Assembly: GCA_900472925.1 (NCBI GenBank)
Contig: UCJU01000046.1
Coordinates: 1-38,414 of the forward strand
Length of the DNA stretch: 38,414 nucleotides
Origin: Hyphomicrobiales bacterium
Lineage (GTDB): Bacteria > Pseudomonadota > Alphaproteobacteria > Rhizobiales > Rhizobiaceae
Reading direction: 5' to 3'
The notes under the pieces were generated by a model. That model was not told the DNA's origin and did not search any database. It saw nothing but the letters and a program-made list of their open reading frames with translations. Positions within the stretch are counted from its first letter, which is position 1, and the number at the start of each line of letters is the position of its first letter. The position numbers and the translations under genes were made by a program. Shown one piece after another: positions 1 through 7,535 of the stretch.

Positions 1-56
1 CCGGCAGGACAGAGGGGGCAGCCGCGTCCTCAACCTCAACGATCTGATGAAACGAC

Positions 57-239
57 CTAAATCACCGGATACAGCGACCAGAAGAACAGTTCATGTTCCT
101 GATCCCGGTCGTGCTGCTCGGAATCATCTTTGGTTCTGGGCTCCGAGTTGGAGCCGCTTTCGCGTTTCAGTTTGTCTTCCTGCGCCTTGCGACCGAGACC
201 GAACAGGTCGAAGGAGAGCATATTGAAACCAGCTACCAT
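57..239 (-). CDS. Small hypothetical protein, 60 aa
   Basis: I do not recognise this gene. The reading frame stays open upstream to 305, but the ATG at 239 is preferred because GAGGG lies five bases before it, while the upstream start has no such site. The product begins MVAGFNMLSFDLFGLGRK, followed by a highly charged, Lys/Glu/Asp/Arg-rich middle (about residues 18-48) and an aromatic, hydrophobic C-terminus (FFWSLYPVI). No signal peptide or full membrane segment is evident; the tail might insert in or lie on a membrane, which is inference. It is transcribed away from the aminotransferase operon's end with a 157-base gap behind its start. The charged centre and short length leave some chance that it is not translated. 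Confidence 0.5.
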   Translation of the reverse strand: MVAGFNMLSFDLFGLGRKAQEDKLKRESGSNSEPRTKDDSEQHDRDQEHELFFWSLYPVI

Positions 240-396
240 TTTGTCCCTCTTTGTCACAATATTTAACGAGATGTAAATATTCGCGCGTTGCCACGATTTC
301 GTCAAGATTGCGCAGGGAATTAGTCTGATAGCCTTGTGGATGAGTTTGAGAGATTCATTTCCAGGTTCGGCTAATTTGCAGTTCTTTTTTCCGCGA

Positions 397-1509
397 TCAT
401 AAATTGTTGACTGAGCGGCGGTAGGTGTCTGCGGCAGATTTCAGCGCTGCTTGGAGATCGTTTTGATGCCCCTGGACCTCCAGTGCCTGCGAAAACGCGG
501 TGAGGTTTGCCAGCACTGCCTCTTCGCTTGCCCGTCGGCCTGTATGGTTGAGCCGAACGAGACGTTCGGTGTCGGGGCCGACGCCTGCGGTTATATCTGC
601 ACCGGCAATATTGCGGCGTGACAGAAACGTCCGGCGGTCGATGTCTTCAGGCAGTACGGCGGCGGTGATGAGTGCCGATGCGACTGGGTCCGGTACCCAG
701 AGCTGCGCGCCAAGCGCCAGCAGTCCGGCCCGCGTGGCATGTTGCGCCAGTTCATGCCGCTTCTGTACTTCTACAATGCCTTCGGCCTCGAGCCGGTCGA
801 GTGCTGCCTGCAGCGCGAAGAATTCAAGCGGCGCCGGTGTGCCGGGCAGGGCGTGGCGTCCGAGATCAAGCCACTGCTCTTTCTGGTCCAGCAAGGAGAG
901 CATCGAGATGCGCGGTGCCTTGTCGTGCTGCAACAGCGTCCAGGCGGCTGAGCTGACCGATATGGCCGAGAGCCCCGCCGTACCGGCCAAGGCCTTTTGC
1001 GGTCCGATGACGGCAATATCGATGCCAAGGCGGTCCACATCAAGCGCATGGCCGCCGACGGAGGCGACCGCATCGACAATGGTGAGGATGCCCCGTTCTC
1101 TGGCAAGGGCTGCGATCTCTTCCAGCGGGTTGAGAATGCCACTTGCCGATTCCGCATGGACGAGCGACAGGATGTCGATATCCGTGTGGCGGTCGAGCTC
1201 TGCTTTGACCGCCTCCACCGTTATGGGTAGCGCAGGGGGAGCGGTGAGGTTGACGACATCCGCGCTACCTGCTGCCAACCAGTGTCCAAACCACGTTCCA
1301 TAGGGGCTGGTGACGATGTTGAGCGCTTTCAGTCCGGGATGCGCAAGGCTGGTGGCCACGGCTTCCAACGCCAGAACCGCTTCCGCCTGGATCAGCAGCA
1401 CATCGTTTTTTGTGGCCATGAGTGCGCCCAGCCGGTCTGCCAGAACGGCATAATTTTCTGCCGGAAAGGGTGGGATATCGAGCAGATGGCTCCAGTCACG
1501 GTTGGACAT
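397..1509 (-). CDS. Class V PLP aminotransferase, pyridoxamine-pyruvate/serine-pyruvate type
   Basis: This is a 370-residue fold-type I, class V aminotransferase. The PLP lysine is K172 in GPQKALAG, the aspartate that pairs with the pyridine nitrogen is D146 in IVDAVASVGG, and R319 in VRLNHTG fits the substrate-carboxylate arginine. The stretches HAESASGILNP (118-128) and APRISMLSLLD (198-208) recall pyridoxamine-pyruvate aminotransferase more than ordinary alanine-glyoxylate enzymes; that comparison is from memory. The ATG at 1509 has AGGGA eight bases upstream and lies inside the preceding ATPase gene (14-base overlap), so the two are translationally coupled. As last gene of an importer operon it probably transaminates the imported amine or amino acid. 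The substrate is unknown; serine, alanine or a vitamin B6 vitamer are possible. Confidence 0.85.
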   Translation of the reverse strand: MSNRDWSHLLDIPPFPAENYAVLADRLGALMATKNDVLLIQAEAVLALEAVATSLAHPGLKALNIVTSPYGTWFGHWLAAGSADVVNLTAPPALPITVEAVKAELDRHTDIDILSLVHAESASGILNPLEEIAALARERGILTIVDAVASVGGHALDVDRLGIDIAVIGPQKALAGTAGLSAISVSSAAWTLLQHDKAPRISMLSLLDQKEQWLDLGRHALPGTPAPLEFFALQAALDRLEAEGIVEVQKRHELAQHATRAGLLALGAQLWVPDPVASALITAAVLPEDIDRRTFLSRRNIAGADITAGVGPDTERLVRLNHTGRRASEEAVLANLTAFSQALEVQGHQNDLQAALKSAADTYRRSVNNL

Positions 1510-2293
1510 GGTCGGGTTCCCTGTGGTTGCGCAAGGTCTGCGTCGCCGCGATCAGGCACTGCGCGGTCTCGGATTGCGGGGCGGACAGAGTGCGTTGTGT
1601 TTCGCCATATTCAACCATGCTGCCCGCCTCCATGATGGCGACCCGGTGGCAAACGGCGCGGATGACGGCAATATCGTGGGACACGAACAGGCAGGCAAGG
1701 CCGGTTTGCTTTTGAATGGAAACGAGCAGCTCCAGAACCTGCGCGCGCACGGAAACATCGAGCGCCGACACGGCTTCATCCATGACCAGAAGCGCGGGCC
1801 GGGTGCTCAGCGCACGGGCGATTGCGACCCGCTGGCGCTGACCGCCGGAAAGTTCCAGCACGGGTCGGCTGGCAAAATCGCCCGGCAGACCGACGCGCTC
1901 CAGCAATCTTGCAATCTCGGCAGGTCGATCCCCGGTTGGGATGATGTGGTGGATACGCAGCGGCTCATCGATCACGGTTGCGACTGTGGAGCGCGGATTG
2001 AAGGCGGCATGGGTATCCTGAAACACCATCTGCATGTGCCGTCTTGCGTGGCGAAGCGTCCGGCCAGAGAGGGCCAGCCAGTTCTGGCCCTGAAAGTGAA
2101 TGTCGCCTGCATCCGGTTCCATCAGCCGCATGACGAGGCGGGCAAGCGAGGACTTGCCGCAGCCGGACGGCCCTGCCAGCCCCAAAGTTTCGCCTTGGGC
2201 GAGGGAGAACGAGACATTGCGCACGGCGCGAGTGACACGGCCTTGCGTGGTATAGGTCTTGGACAATCCCTCAACGGCCAGAAGCTGCGTCAT
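1496..2293 (-). CDS. Oligopeptide-type ABC importer ATPase (DppF/OppF-like)
   Basis: This is the second ATPase of the importer encoded at 397-6526, a cytoplasmic nucleotide-binding subunit. Numbering from the GTG at 2296, the motifs are Walker A GPSGCGKS at 42-49, Q-loop Q93, signature LSGGQ at 149-153, Walker B LLVMDE at 169-174 and switch histidine H207; all key residues are present. Two starts compete: GTG at 2296, or ATG at 2293, whose A is shared with the TGA stop of the preceding ATPase. I take the ATG, giving 265 residues; either way the genes are coupled. The C-terminal 25 residues are variable and lack the long oligopeptide C-terminal extension of many DppF proteins. Family assignment is secure; the transported substrate is not. 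Confidence 0.93.
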   Translation of the reverse strand: MTQLLAVEGLSKTYTTQGRVTRAVRNVSFSLAQGETLGLAGPSGCGKSSLARLVMRLMEPDAGDIHFQGQNWLALSGRTLRHARRHMQMVFQDTHAAFNPRSTVATVIDEPLRIHHIIPTGDRPAEIARLLERVGLPGDFASRPVLELSGGQRQRVAIARALSTRPALLVMDEAVSALDVSVRAQVLELLVSIQKQTGLACLFVSHDIAVIRAVCHRVAIMEAGSMVEYGETQRTLSAPQSETAQCLIAATQTLRNHREPDHVQP

Positions 2294-3099
2294 CACAGTA
2301 CGCTCTCGATCAAACGCGGTGTGGAAAGATCGAGATGGGCGGCGATGAGGCGTTTCGTATAGGCGTGTGCGGGGTTGGAAAGGACGTCAGCGGCCTTGCC
2401 CGCTTCGACCAGCTTGCCGGATTTCAGAACTGCAATATCGTCGGCCAGCGAGGAAGCCAGCGCGATGTCGTGGGTGATGAAAACAAGCGTCATGTTATTT
2501 TCGCTGACCAGTCTGTCGAGAAGCCGGGTTATGGCAGCCTGCGTAATGGTGTCGAGTGCGCTTGTCGCTTCATCGGCAATGAGGAAGTTGGGGCGCGCAG
2601 AGATGGCGCAGGCGATGGCGACACGTTGGCGTTGACCGCCGGAAAGCTGGTGTGGATAGGCTTTCAGCAGCGCGGAAGGGTGCGGCAACTGGACCTGCTC
2701 CATGAGATTGCAGGCATGGGCAAGCGCTTCTTTCCACGAAAGTCCGAGGTGGCGCACAGCACCCTCCGCGACCTGTTCCCCGAGGGTCAGAACGGGATTG
2801 AGGCTGGCACCGGGGTCCTGGAAGACATAGCCGATATCACGCCCGGCGCGCGGGAAGGCGGCATCGGTCTCGAGCTTCGGATCAGCGTTCCACAGGACGG
2901 TGCCGGAGGATGTCGCATTGGCTGGCAAGAGGCCGGCCAGCCGCCGCGCAAGGGTGCTTTTGCCGGACCCGCTTTCGCCGATGATGGCGAGGCGGCGACG
3001 GCGCGCGAGCGTCAGGGACACATTGTCGAGCGCGGGTTGGGTTGCACCGGCGTAGGTGACGGAAAGGTTTTCGATGCGGCAGAGCGGCGGCTGGGTCAT
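2293..3099 (-). CDS. Oligopeptide-type ABC importer ATPase (DppD/OppD-like)
   Basis: This is the first ATPase of the importer, 268 residues. It has Walker A GESGSGKS at 41-48, Q94 in VFQDPGASLNP, signature LSGGQ at 152-156, Walker B FLIADE at 172-177 and H210. The ATG at 3099 overlaps the permease stop as ATGA, with a purine-rich GGAGGGG stretch upstream; an in-frame extension to 3252 would run back through the permease gene and is not credible. A run of four arginines (LARRRRLAIIG, residues 31-41) stands where family members usually have an acidic or mixed Gly-Glu segment before Walker A, which is slightly unusual. It should pair with the next ATPase as a heterodimer on the two permeases. 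Confidence 0.93.
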   Translation of the reverse strand: MTQPPLCRIENLSVTYAGATQPALDNVSLTLARRRRLAIIGESGSGKSTLARRLAGLLPANATSSGTVLWNADPKLETDAAFPRAGRDIGYVFQDPGASLNPVLTLGEQVAEGAVRHLGLSWKEALAHACNLMEQVQLPHPSALLKAYPHQLSGGQRQRVAIACAISARPNFLIADEATSALDTITQAAITRLLDRLVSENNMTLVFITHDIALASSLADDIAVLKSGKLVEAGKAADVLSNPAHAYTKRLIAAHLDLSTPRLIESVL

Positions 3100-3926
3100 G
3101 GACGTTTCCCCTCCGCCGCCAATGCCTTGTTGATGCCTTCGCCGAGAAGATAGACGCCAAGGACCGTTACCAGCAAGCCGATGCCGGGGATGATCGAAAG
3201 GAAAGGCGAGGAGCGCAGCACATTGCGGCCCTCCGATATCATCGAGCCCCACGTGACCACATTGGGGTCTCCAAGGCCAAGAAACGACAGGGCGGCTTCG
3301 GTTAGAATGGCGCCTGCGACGATGATGGCGGCGAGCGCAATGACGGGAGCCAGCGCATTTGGCAGGATCTGGCGAAAGGCGATTTCCATTGGATGCATGC
3401 CGATGGCACGGGCGGATGCGACGTAATCACGTTCACGGATGGATAGAACCTGCGCCCGCGTCAGTCGTACCGGATCAGCCCACGCACCGAGCGCGATGGC
3501 GAGAATGACGACGGGGATCGATGCACCGATGGTGCTGACGAAGGCGAGAGCGAGCAGAAAGCGCGGCACGATCTGAAAGGCATCGGTGACCCGCATCAGG
3601 GCTTCGTCGATCAGGCCGCCTGCAAAACCGGCAAGCGTTCCCATGACCGTGCCAATAACAAGGGCTGCCGCTGCCGCACTGATGCCGACGGCAAGCGAGA
3701 CCCGCGCGCCGTGGAAAAGACCGGCCAGCACATCGCGGCCAAGGATATCCGTGCCGAGGGGCAGCGCCGGAGTGGTGAACGGAGCAATAAGCGGGGCGCC
3801 GACAATCGACAGCGGGTCTTTGGGAAAGAGGAACGGTGCGGCAATAGCGGCTGCGCCGACGATGATGAGAACGAAAAGGCCGATGAGGCCTTCCGGGCTG
3901 CGGGGGATTTGCCTCAGAACGGACAT
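3096..3926 (-). CDS. ABC importer inner-membrane permease (DppC/OppC-like)
   Basis: This 276-residue membrane protein has an N-terminal hydrophobic segment (about residues 13-34), a periplasmic stretch containing PLGTDILGRDVLAG, typical of DppC-type permeases, and a C-terminal domain of about five membrane segments. The cytoplasmic EAA loop that contacts the ATPases is readable in ERDYVASARAIGMHP and the following RQILPNALAPV. The start ATG at 3926 shares its last-coded base with the upstream stop (TGATG), and its own stop overlaps the next ATPase as ATGA, so it sits in a tightly coupled operon. It forms the translocation pore with the upstream DppB-like permease. Confidence 0.94.
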   Translation of the reverse strand: MSVLRQIPRSPEGLIGLFVLIIVGAAAIAAPFLFPKDPLSIVGAPLIAPFTTPALPLGTDILGRDVLAGLFHGARVSLAVGISAAAAALVIGTVMGTLAGFAGGLIDEALMRVTDAFQIVPRFLLALAFVSTIGASIPVVILAIALGAWADPVRLTRAQVLSIRERDYVASARAIGMHPMEIAFRQILPNALAPVIALAAIIVAGAILTEAALSFLGLGDPNVVTWGSMISEGRNVLRSSPFLSIIPGIGLLVTVLGVYLLGEGINKALAAEGKRP

Positions 3927-4912
3927 CAGCTTGCCTCCTGCGCGCCGATGCGCGGATCAAGCAGGGCGTAAAGCAGATCGACGGTGAGATTGACGATGAT
4001 GACGAAAACGGCGCTGGTCAGAATGATGCCCATCAAAAGCGGCGTGTCGCGCCCGCTCACCGCCTCCTGCGCCAGCCTGCCGAAACCAGGTACGGCAAAG
4101 ACGCTTTCGATGACGACACTGCCGCCCAACATGGCTGCCGACTGTAGACCGAGAACGGTCACGACAGAGAGAGCCGCATTGCGGGCAACGTGGCGCAAGA
4201 CGATGCGGGCGTGTGACAGGCCTTTGGATTGCGCGAAGGTGACGAAATCCATGCGCCATATATCGGCCATGGCGCTGCGCATGACGCGCAGAAACAGCGC
4301 CAGATAAATCAGCCCGAGACTGGCGACGGGAAGCACGAGATGGCGGGCGATATCCAAAGCGCGCGCGGCCCCCTGCCTGCCAGATGCGATGGTTTCGATG
4401 CCGGACGTCGGCAGCCAGCGCAGTTTGACGGAGAAAGCGATGACCAGCACCAGACCGAGCCAGAAACCAGGCATGGCATAGAGCGCCAGTGATGCCGTCG
4501 ACAGCGCCCGATCCTGCAAGCTTCCGGGCTTGGCACCCGCGACGATACCCAGCGTAGAGCCGAGCGCAAAGGAGAGGGCGGTGGCGCTGCCCATCAACAA
4601 CAGCGTGTTGGGCAGCCGCTCCACAATGAGCGACAGGACCGGCCTGTCGAATGTGACGGACCATCCCAGATCCAGCCGGGCTATGGAGGACACATAGAGC
4701 CACAACCGGGCGAGCATGGACTGGTCCAATCCATATTGCCCGCGCAACGTTTCCCGAAGCGCCGCATCGCCGCCGCCGATGGAGACCAGATAGGCATCGA
4801 CGGCGTCGCCAGAGGCGTTTTCGAGCAGCATGAACGTCAGCAGAAGCACGATCAGCAACACCGGGATGGCGCTGAACAATCTGCGGCGTAAAATGCGTGC
4901 TGCCCGTTTCAA
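3926..4912 (-). CDS. ABC importer inner-membrane permease (DppB/OppB-like), TTG start
   Basis: This 328-residue permease begins with a basic stretch (KRAARILRRRL) and a hydrophobic helix at about residues 13-30, followed by a periplasmic loop and roughly five further membrane segments. The EAA loop reads FVTFAQSKGLSHARIVLRH, and the end, LLYALLDPRIG, is the conserved C-terminus of DppB-type permeases. The start is TTG at 4912, with AGGGG six bases upstream lying across the stop codon of the binding-protein gene; no ATG in a plausible position exists. The unusual start may set a lower permease level than binding protein, a common arrangement in importers (inference). Confidence 0.92.
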   Translation of the reverse strand: MKRAARILRRRLFSAIPVLLIVLLLTFMLLENASGDAVDAYLVSIGGGDAALRETLRGQYGLDQSMLARLWLYVSSIARLDLGWSVTFDRPVLSLIVERLPNTLLLMGSATALSFALGSTLGIVAGAKPGSLQDRALSTASLALYAMPGFWLGLVLVIAFSVKLRWLPTSGIETIASGRQGAARALDIARHLVLPVASLGLIYLALFLRVMRSAMADIWRMDFVTFAQSKGLSHARIVLRHVARNAALSVVTVLGLQSAAMLGGSVVIESVFAVPGFGRLAQEAVSGRDTPLLMGIILTSAVFVIIVNLTVDLLYALLDPRIGAQEAS

Positions 4913-4915
4913 TGC

Positions 4916-6526
4916 TTACCCCTGAACGGCGGTATCTGCCCAGTTGGAGACAGCCCAGCGCGGATTGGATGCCACGTTTTCGACGGTATCGCGCGCCACC
5001 GTGATGAAGCCCCATTCGGCGACGTTGATCAGTGGAAGATCTTCCGTCACCTTCTTCTGGAACTGTTTGTATAGCTCCGTGCGGGCCTTTTCATCGATGG
5101 TTTCGGCGGCCTTGTCGATCAGCGCATCCAGTTCCTTGTTCTCGTAGCCGCCCTGGTTGGAGAAGGCGACGCCTGCGGGCGTACCTGACCTGACGAGAAT
5201 GGTGGTGGAAATGGCAGGGTCGCCGCGGAATACAGGTGGTGCGACCGCGAGATCGAAGGCGTGGTCGGTATAGACCGCTTTCAGATGTGCAGCGGAATCG
5301 TTGTTGACGATCTCGGCCTTGATGCCGATGTCCGCCAGCGCTTGGCGCAGATAGGCTCCGAATTGCTTGGTCTCGTTGAAATAGGGTGCGGGCAAAAGCT
5401 TCAGCGAAAAGCGTGTCCCGTCTGCATCGGGCTTGTAACCGGCCTCGTCCAAAAGCGAATTGGCCTTGTCCACATCGAACGGGTATGTCTCGACATCGGA
5501 TGTGAAGAACTGCGGTGCGTTTTTGGGAACCGGACCGGTGGAGATGCTGGCGTAACTGAGGAAGACGGTATCGACAACCAGCTTCTTGTCGATGGCGTGG
5601 GCGATGGCCTGACGCACCTTGAGGTCAGACAGTTCCTTGCGGCGATGGTTGATTTCCACGACGAGTTGATAGGTCAATGCCTCATAGCCATCGGCAATGA
5701 CCTTGAGGCCCGGCTCCTTGGCAATGCGGGCGAGATCCGACAGCGGAACGGCAGAGAAGGCAGCGAGCTGAATTTCCTCCGCTTCGAGTGCGGAGGCAGC
5801 GCCTGCGCGATCTGGCAACACGCGGTAGATGATTTCATCCAGCTTCGGCGCGTCCTTGGCCCAATATTTGTCGTAGCGCGTCAGGCGGTAATATTCGCCC
5901 GGCTTATATTCCGCAAACACGAAGGGTCCGGTGCCGACGGGTTTGGTGTTGGCAGGGTTGGTGGCGATATCCGTACCTTCATAGAGATGCTTTGGAATGA
6001 CGCTTGTAACGACAGGAAGTGCATTACGGATCAGCTGAAACGGCGTCGGTTTGGAAAAACGCAGAACCGCGGTGTGATCGTCAGGCGTATCGACCGTTTC
6101 GAGATTGGCGAAGACGAGACGACCAAGGTTCTGGAGAGGCTTCCACACTGACAGCGCCGAGAAGGCGACGTCTGCGGATGTGAACGGCTTGCCATCATGC
6201 CAGGTCACGCCTTCGCGCAGCTTGAAGGTGGCGCTGAGGCCATCCTCAGATCCTTGCCAACTGGTGGCGAGGCGCGGCTCAAGCCCATCCTTGCCCTTGA
6301 AGGAGGCTTCGGCCAGCGGCTCGATGATCTTGCTGGATATGAAGAAGACGCCGTTGGATGCGACGATTGCGGGATTGAGGTTCTTCGGTTCCGAATCCGC
6401 CGCCGCCACAAGCCGCCCACCAGCGCCTGCGGCCCATGCGAAGTCAGTCCGCACAAGCGTCGTGGATGCTGCCAGAAGGGCCGCTGTCTTGATGAGGGAA
6501 CGTCGGGAAAACGTGGTGAGGGACAT
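4916..6526 (-). CDS. ABC importer substrate-binding protein, family 5 (SBP_bac_5), Tat-type signal
   Basis: This 536-residue periplasmic binding protein belongs to the dipeptide/oligopeptide/nickel group. The start at ATG 6526 is chosen over an upstream frame opening at 6601 because GGAG precedes it by about six bases and the protein then starts with an export signal: SRRSLIK at residues 7-13 followed by a hydrophobic stretch and AWA, a good twin-arginine pattern. The family motif around EGVTWHDGKPFTSADVAFS is clear, as is VGTGPFVFAEYKPGEYYRL. It is first gene of the operon and delivers the ligand to the two permeases. Lack of a lipobox cysteine indicates a soluble periplasmic protein. The ligand cannot be read from sequence; the terminal aminotransferase gene suggests an amine- or amino-acid-containing compound. 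Confidence 0.93.
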   Translation of the reverse strand: MSLTTFSRRSLIKTAALLAASTTLVRTDFAWAAGAGGRLVAAADSEPKNLNPAIVASNGVFFISSKIIEPLAEASFKGKDGLEPRLATSWQGSEDGLSATFKLREGVTWHDGKPFTSADVAFSALSVWKPLQNLGRLVFANLETVDTPDDHTAVLRFSKPTPFQLIRNALPVVTSVIPKHLYEGTDIATNPANTKPVGTGPFVFAEYKPGEYYRLTRYDKYWAKDAPKLDEIIYRVLPDRAGAASALEAEEIQLAAFSAVPLSDLARIAKEPGLKVIADGYEALTYQLVVEINHRRKELSDLKVRQAIAHAIDKKLVVDTVFLSYASISTGPVPKNAPQFFTSDVETYPFDVDKANSLLDEAGYKPDADGTRFSLKLLPAPYFNETKQFGAYLRQALADIGIKAEIVNNDSAAHLKAVYTDHAFDLAVAPPVFRGDPAISTTILVRSGTPAGVAFSNQGGYENKELDALIDKAAETIDEKARTELYKQFQKKVTEDLPLINVAEWGFITVARDTVENVASNPRWAVSNWADTAVQG

Positions 6527-6759
6527 GGAGGACTCCGGAAAGAAGCGGCTATCGAAATGCCGCAAGGTGCAGTGTAAAGCTTCGTAAAGCCCAGTGTCCA
6601 TGAGAATTCAAAGGCTGGACAGCAAAGTTCTACGCGCCCGTTGCCACCCGACGGATCATTGTTGCAAGCCATTGAAGATAAGGGGAATTCTTTACCTGCT
6701 TACCCCAGATAGCGTGAGCGCTGACGTCTCTTATCGGGGCAAGCGGCGGGATGGCTATA

Positions 6760-6778
6760 AGAAATATTAGTTATTTCT
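6760..6778. repeat. Inverted repeat upstream of glycine-rich protein gene (possible operator)
   Basis: AGAAATA, a five-base spacer TTAGT, then TATTTCT form a perfect 7-bp dyad in an AT-rich stretch about 107 bases upstream of the start codon. The position, just before a -10-like sequence, suits a regulator site. The protein that would bind is unknown. It does not match the Irr box spacing. Confidence 0.35.
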
Positions 6779-6828
6779 AAATATCAGTCTTTTTAATTAA
6801 AGGAAAATCTTATATACTATTTCTTCCA

Positions 6829-6866
6829 GTGGGTTAGCACGAGAGACAAAGTCCAATCCAACCCAC
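6829..6866 (+). promoter_or_regulatory. 5' leader stem-loop before glycine-rich protein gene
   Basis: GTGGGTT at 6829-6835 and AACCCAC at 6860-6866 are perfect complements separated by 24 bases. The stem ends just before the strong ribosome-binding stretch AGGAGGAGAG (about 6870-6879). In the transcript this could control ribosome access or mRNA stability; that is inference from position. Confidence 0.35.
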
Positions 6867-6884
6867 ACAGAGGAGGAGAGTGCC

Positions 6885-7487
6885 ATGAGAAAAGTAACAT
6901 CTTCTTTGTTCTTCACCGCCTGTCTGGTCCTGCCGTTTCAAGCACAGGCACTGGATGTCAGTGTAGGCGGCGTAAGCGCCAGCGTCGGCGGTAACGGCGG
7001 TGGCGGTGTCAGCGCCAGCGCCTCGGTGGGCGGTAGTGGTGGCATCAATGCCGGGGCCGATATTGGCGGGCGAAGCGGCGGTGGCCTGGGTGCCGATGTC
7101 AGCGCGTCGGTCGGCGGAAGCAACGGCATCAATGCCAATACCAGTGCCAATGTCGGCGGACGAAATGGCGTCAATGCGGATGTCAATGCATCCGTAGGCG
7201 GACGAGGCGGCCTGAACGCCAATGCCAATGTCGGCGCTTCAGCCGGATCAGGCGTTGGTGTGGGCGTCGGCGTTGGCGTCGGTACCGGCAGACCGGGTAA
7301 TCCCGGCGGTTCCGTCAATCCGGGAACGCTTCCCTCGGGTGCCGTGCGCGAAGCGATCAACTCCTACAACGATATGTCACGGTCCGATCGGATGCGACTG
7401 GCGAAACGCTGCGTCGATATTCTGGGCGGCGGATATGATGCGGCTTTGACGCAACTGTGCCGAATGATCAAGACAGCATCGCGCTGA
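6885..7487 (+). CDS. Secreted glycine-rich repeat protein of unknown function
   Basis: The product is 200 residues and begins with a clear Sec signal peptide ending at about QAQA (residue 22). Residues 24-122 are built of imperfect units near 14 residues with the pattern VGGxxGxNANxxA, rich in Gly, Ala, Ser, Asn and Val. A pure Val-Gly run follows (about 123-133), then a Pro/Gly linker (136-150) and a compact C-terminal part (151-200) with two cysteines, C176 and C192, likely disulfide-bonded in the periplasm. The start has an excellent ribosome-binding site and the gene ends at a strong terminator, suggesting high expression. I do not recognise a named family. The repeats could form a beta-roll or an extended surface or matrix material, but this is a guess. 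Confidence 0.8.
   Translation: MRKVTSSLFFTACLVLPFQAQALDVSVGGVSASVGGNGGGGVSASASVGGSGGINAGADIGGRSGGGLGADVSASVGGSNGINANTSANVGGRNGVNADVNASVGGRGGLNANANVGASAGSGVGVGVGVGVGTGRPGNPGGSVNPGTLPSGAVREAINSYNDMSRSDRMRLAKRCVDILGGGYDAALTQLCRMIKTASR
6954..7283 (+). repeat. Imperfect tandem repeats of about 42 bp inside the coding region
   Basis: The DNA coding for the 14-residue units shows repeated GTCGGCGG-AAC-GGC-ATCAATGCC-like blocks, for example near 7107, 7152 and 7191. Near 7255-7283 it changes to a shorter GTTGGTGTGGGC-like six-base repeat coding for alternating Val and Gly. Such tracts are prone to gain or loss of units. The repeat also opens a proline-rich frame on the other strand, which is not a gene. 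Confidence 0.7.
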
Positions 7488-7501
7488 TCTCGCTACAAAC
7501 G

Positions 7502-7528
7502 AAAAAGGGGTGTTCGCACCCCTTTTTT
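7502..7528. terminator. Bidirectional intrinsic terminator
   Basis: A perfect 11-bp stem (AAAAAGGGGTG / CACCCCTTTTT) closes on a TTCG tetraloop and has an A-run on the left and T-run on the right. It lies between two convergent genes, 15 bases after the glycine-rich protein gene and 8 bases after the end of the acetyltransferase gene, so it can stop transcription from both sides. Confidence 0.93.
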
Positions 7529-7535
7529 ATGGCCA

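Larger units (their letters stand above)
6527..6884. other. Intergenic region with divergent promoters
   Basis: This 358-base gap separates the minus-strand importer operon from the plus-strand glycine-rich protein gene, so it must carry both promoters. The right half is AT-rich. A perfect inverted repeat AGAAATA / TATTTCT lies at 6760-6778 with a five-base spacer, and a -10-like TATACTAT occurs at about 6813-6820. A second imperfect dyad, GCTTACCCC / GGGGCAAGC, lies at 6698-6706 and 6736-6744. No coding region is convincing here. Confidence 0.5.

Noticed and set aside
1..60. Possible 3' end of a plus-strand gene stopping at 58-60
   Set aside because: Only 19 codons are visible and two other frames look equally plausible, so no gene can be supported.
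3957..5015. Alternative minus-strand frame across the DppB-like permease gene (352 codons)
   Set aside because: It is a frame-shifted reading of the permease and is Arg/His/Gly rich without membrane helices.
6755..6782. Possible iron-regulator (Irr) box near AGAAATATTAGTTATTTCT
   Set aside because: The arms and spacing do not fit the TTTAGAA-N3-TTCTAAA pattern.
6938..7360. Proline/leucine-rich frame on the minus strand of the glycine-rich gene
   Set aside because: It results from the GGC/GTC repeat read backwards; it lacks a ribosome-binding site while the plus-strand gene has signal peptide, site and terminator.
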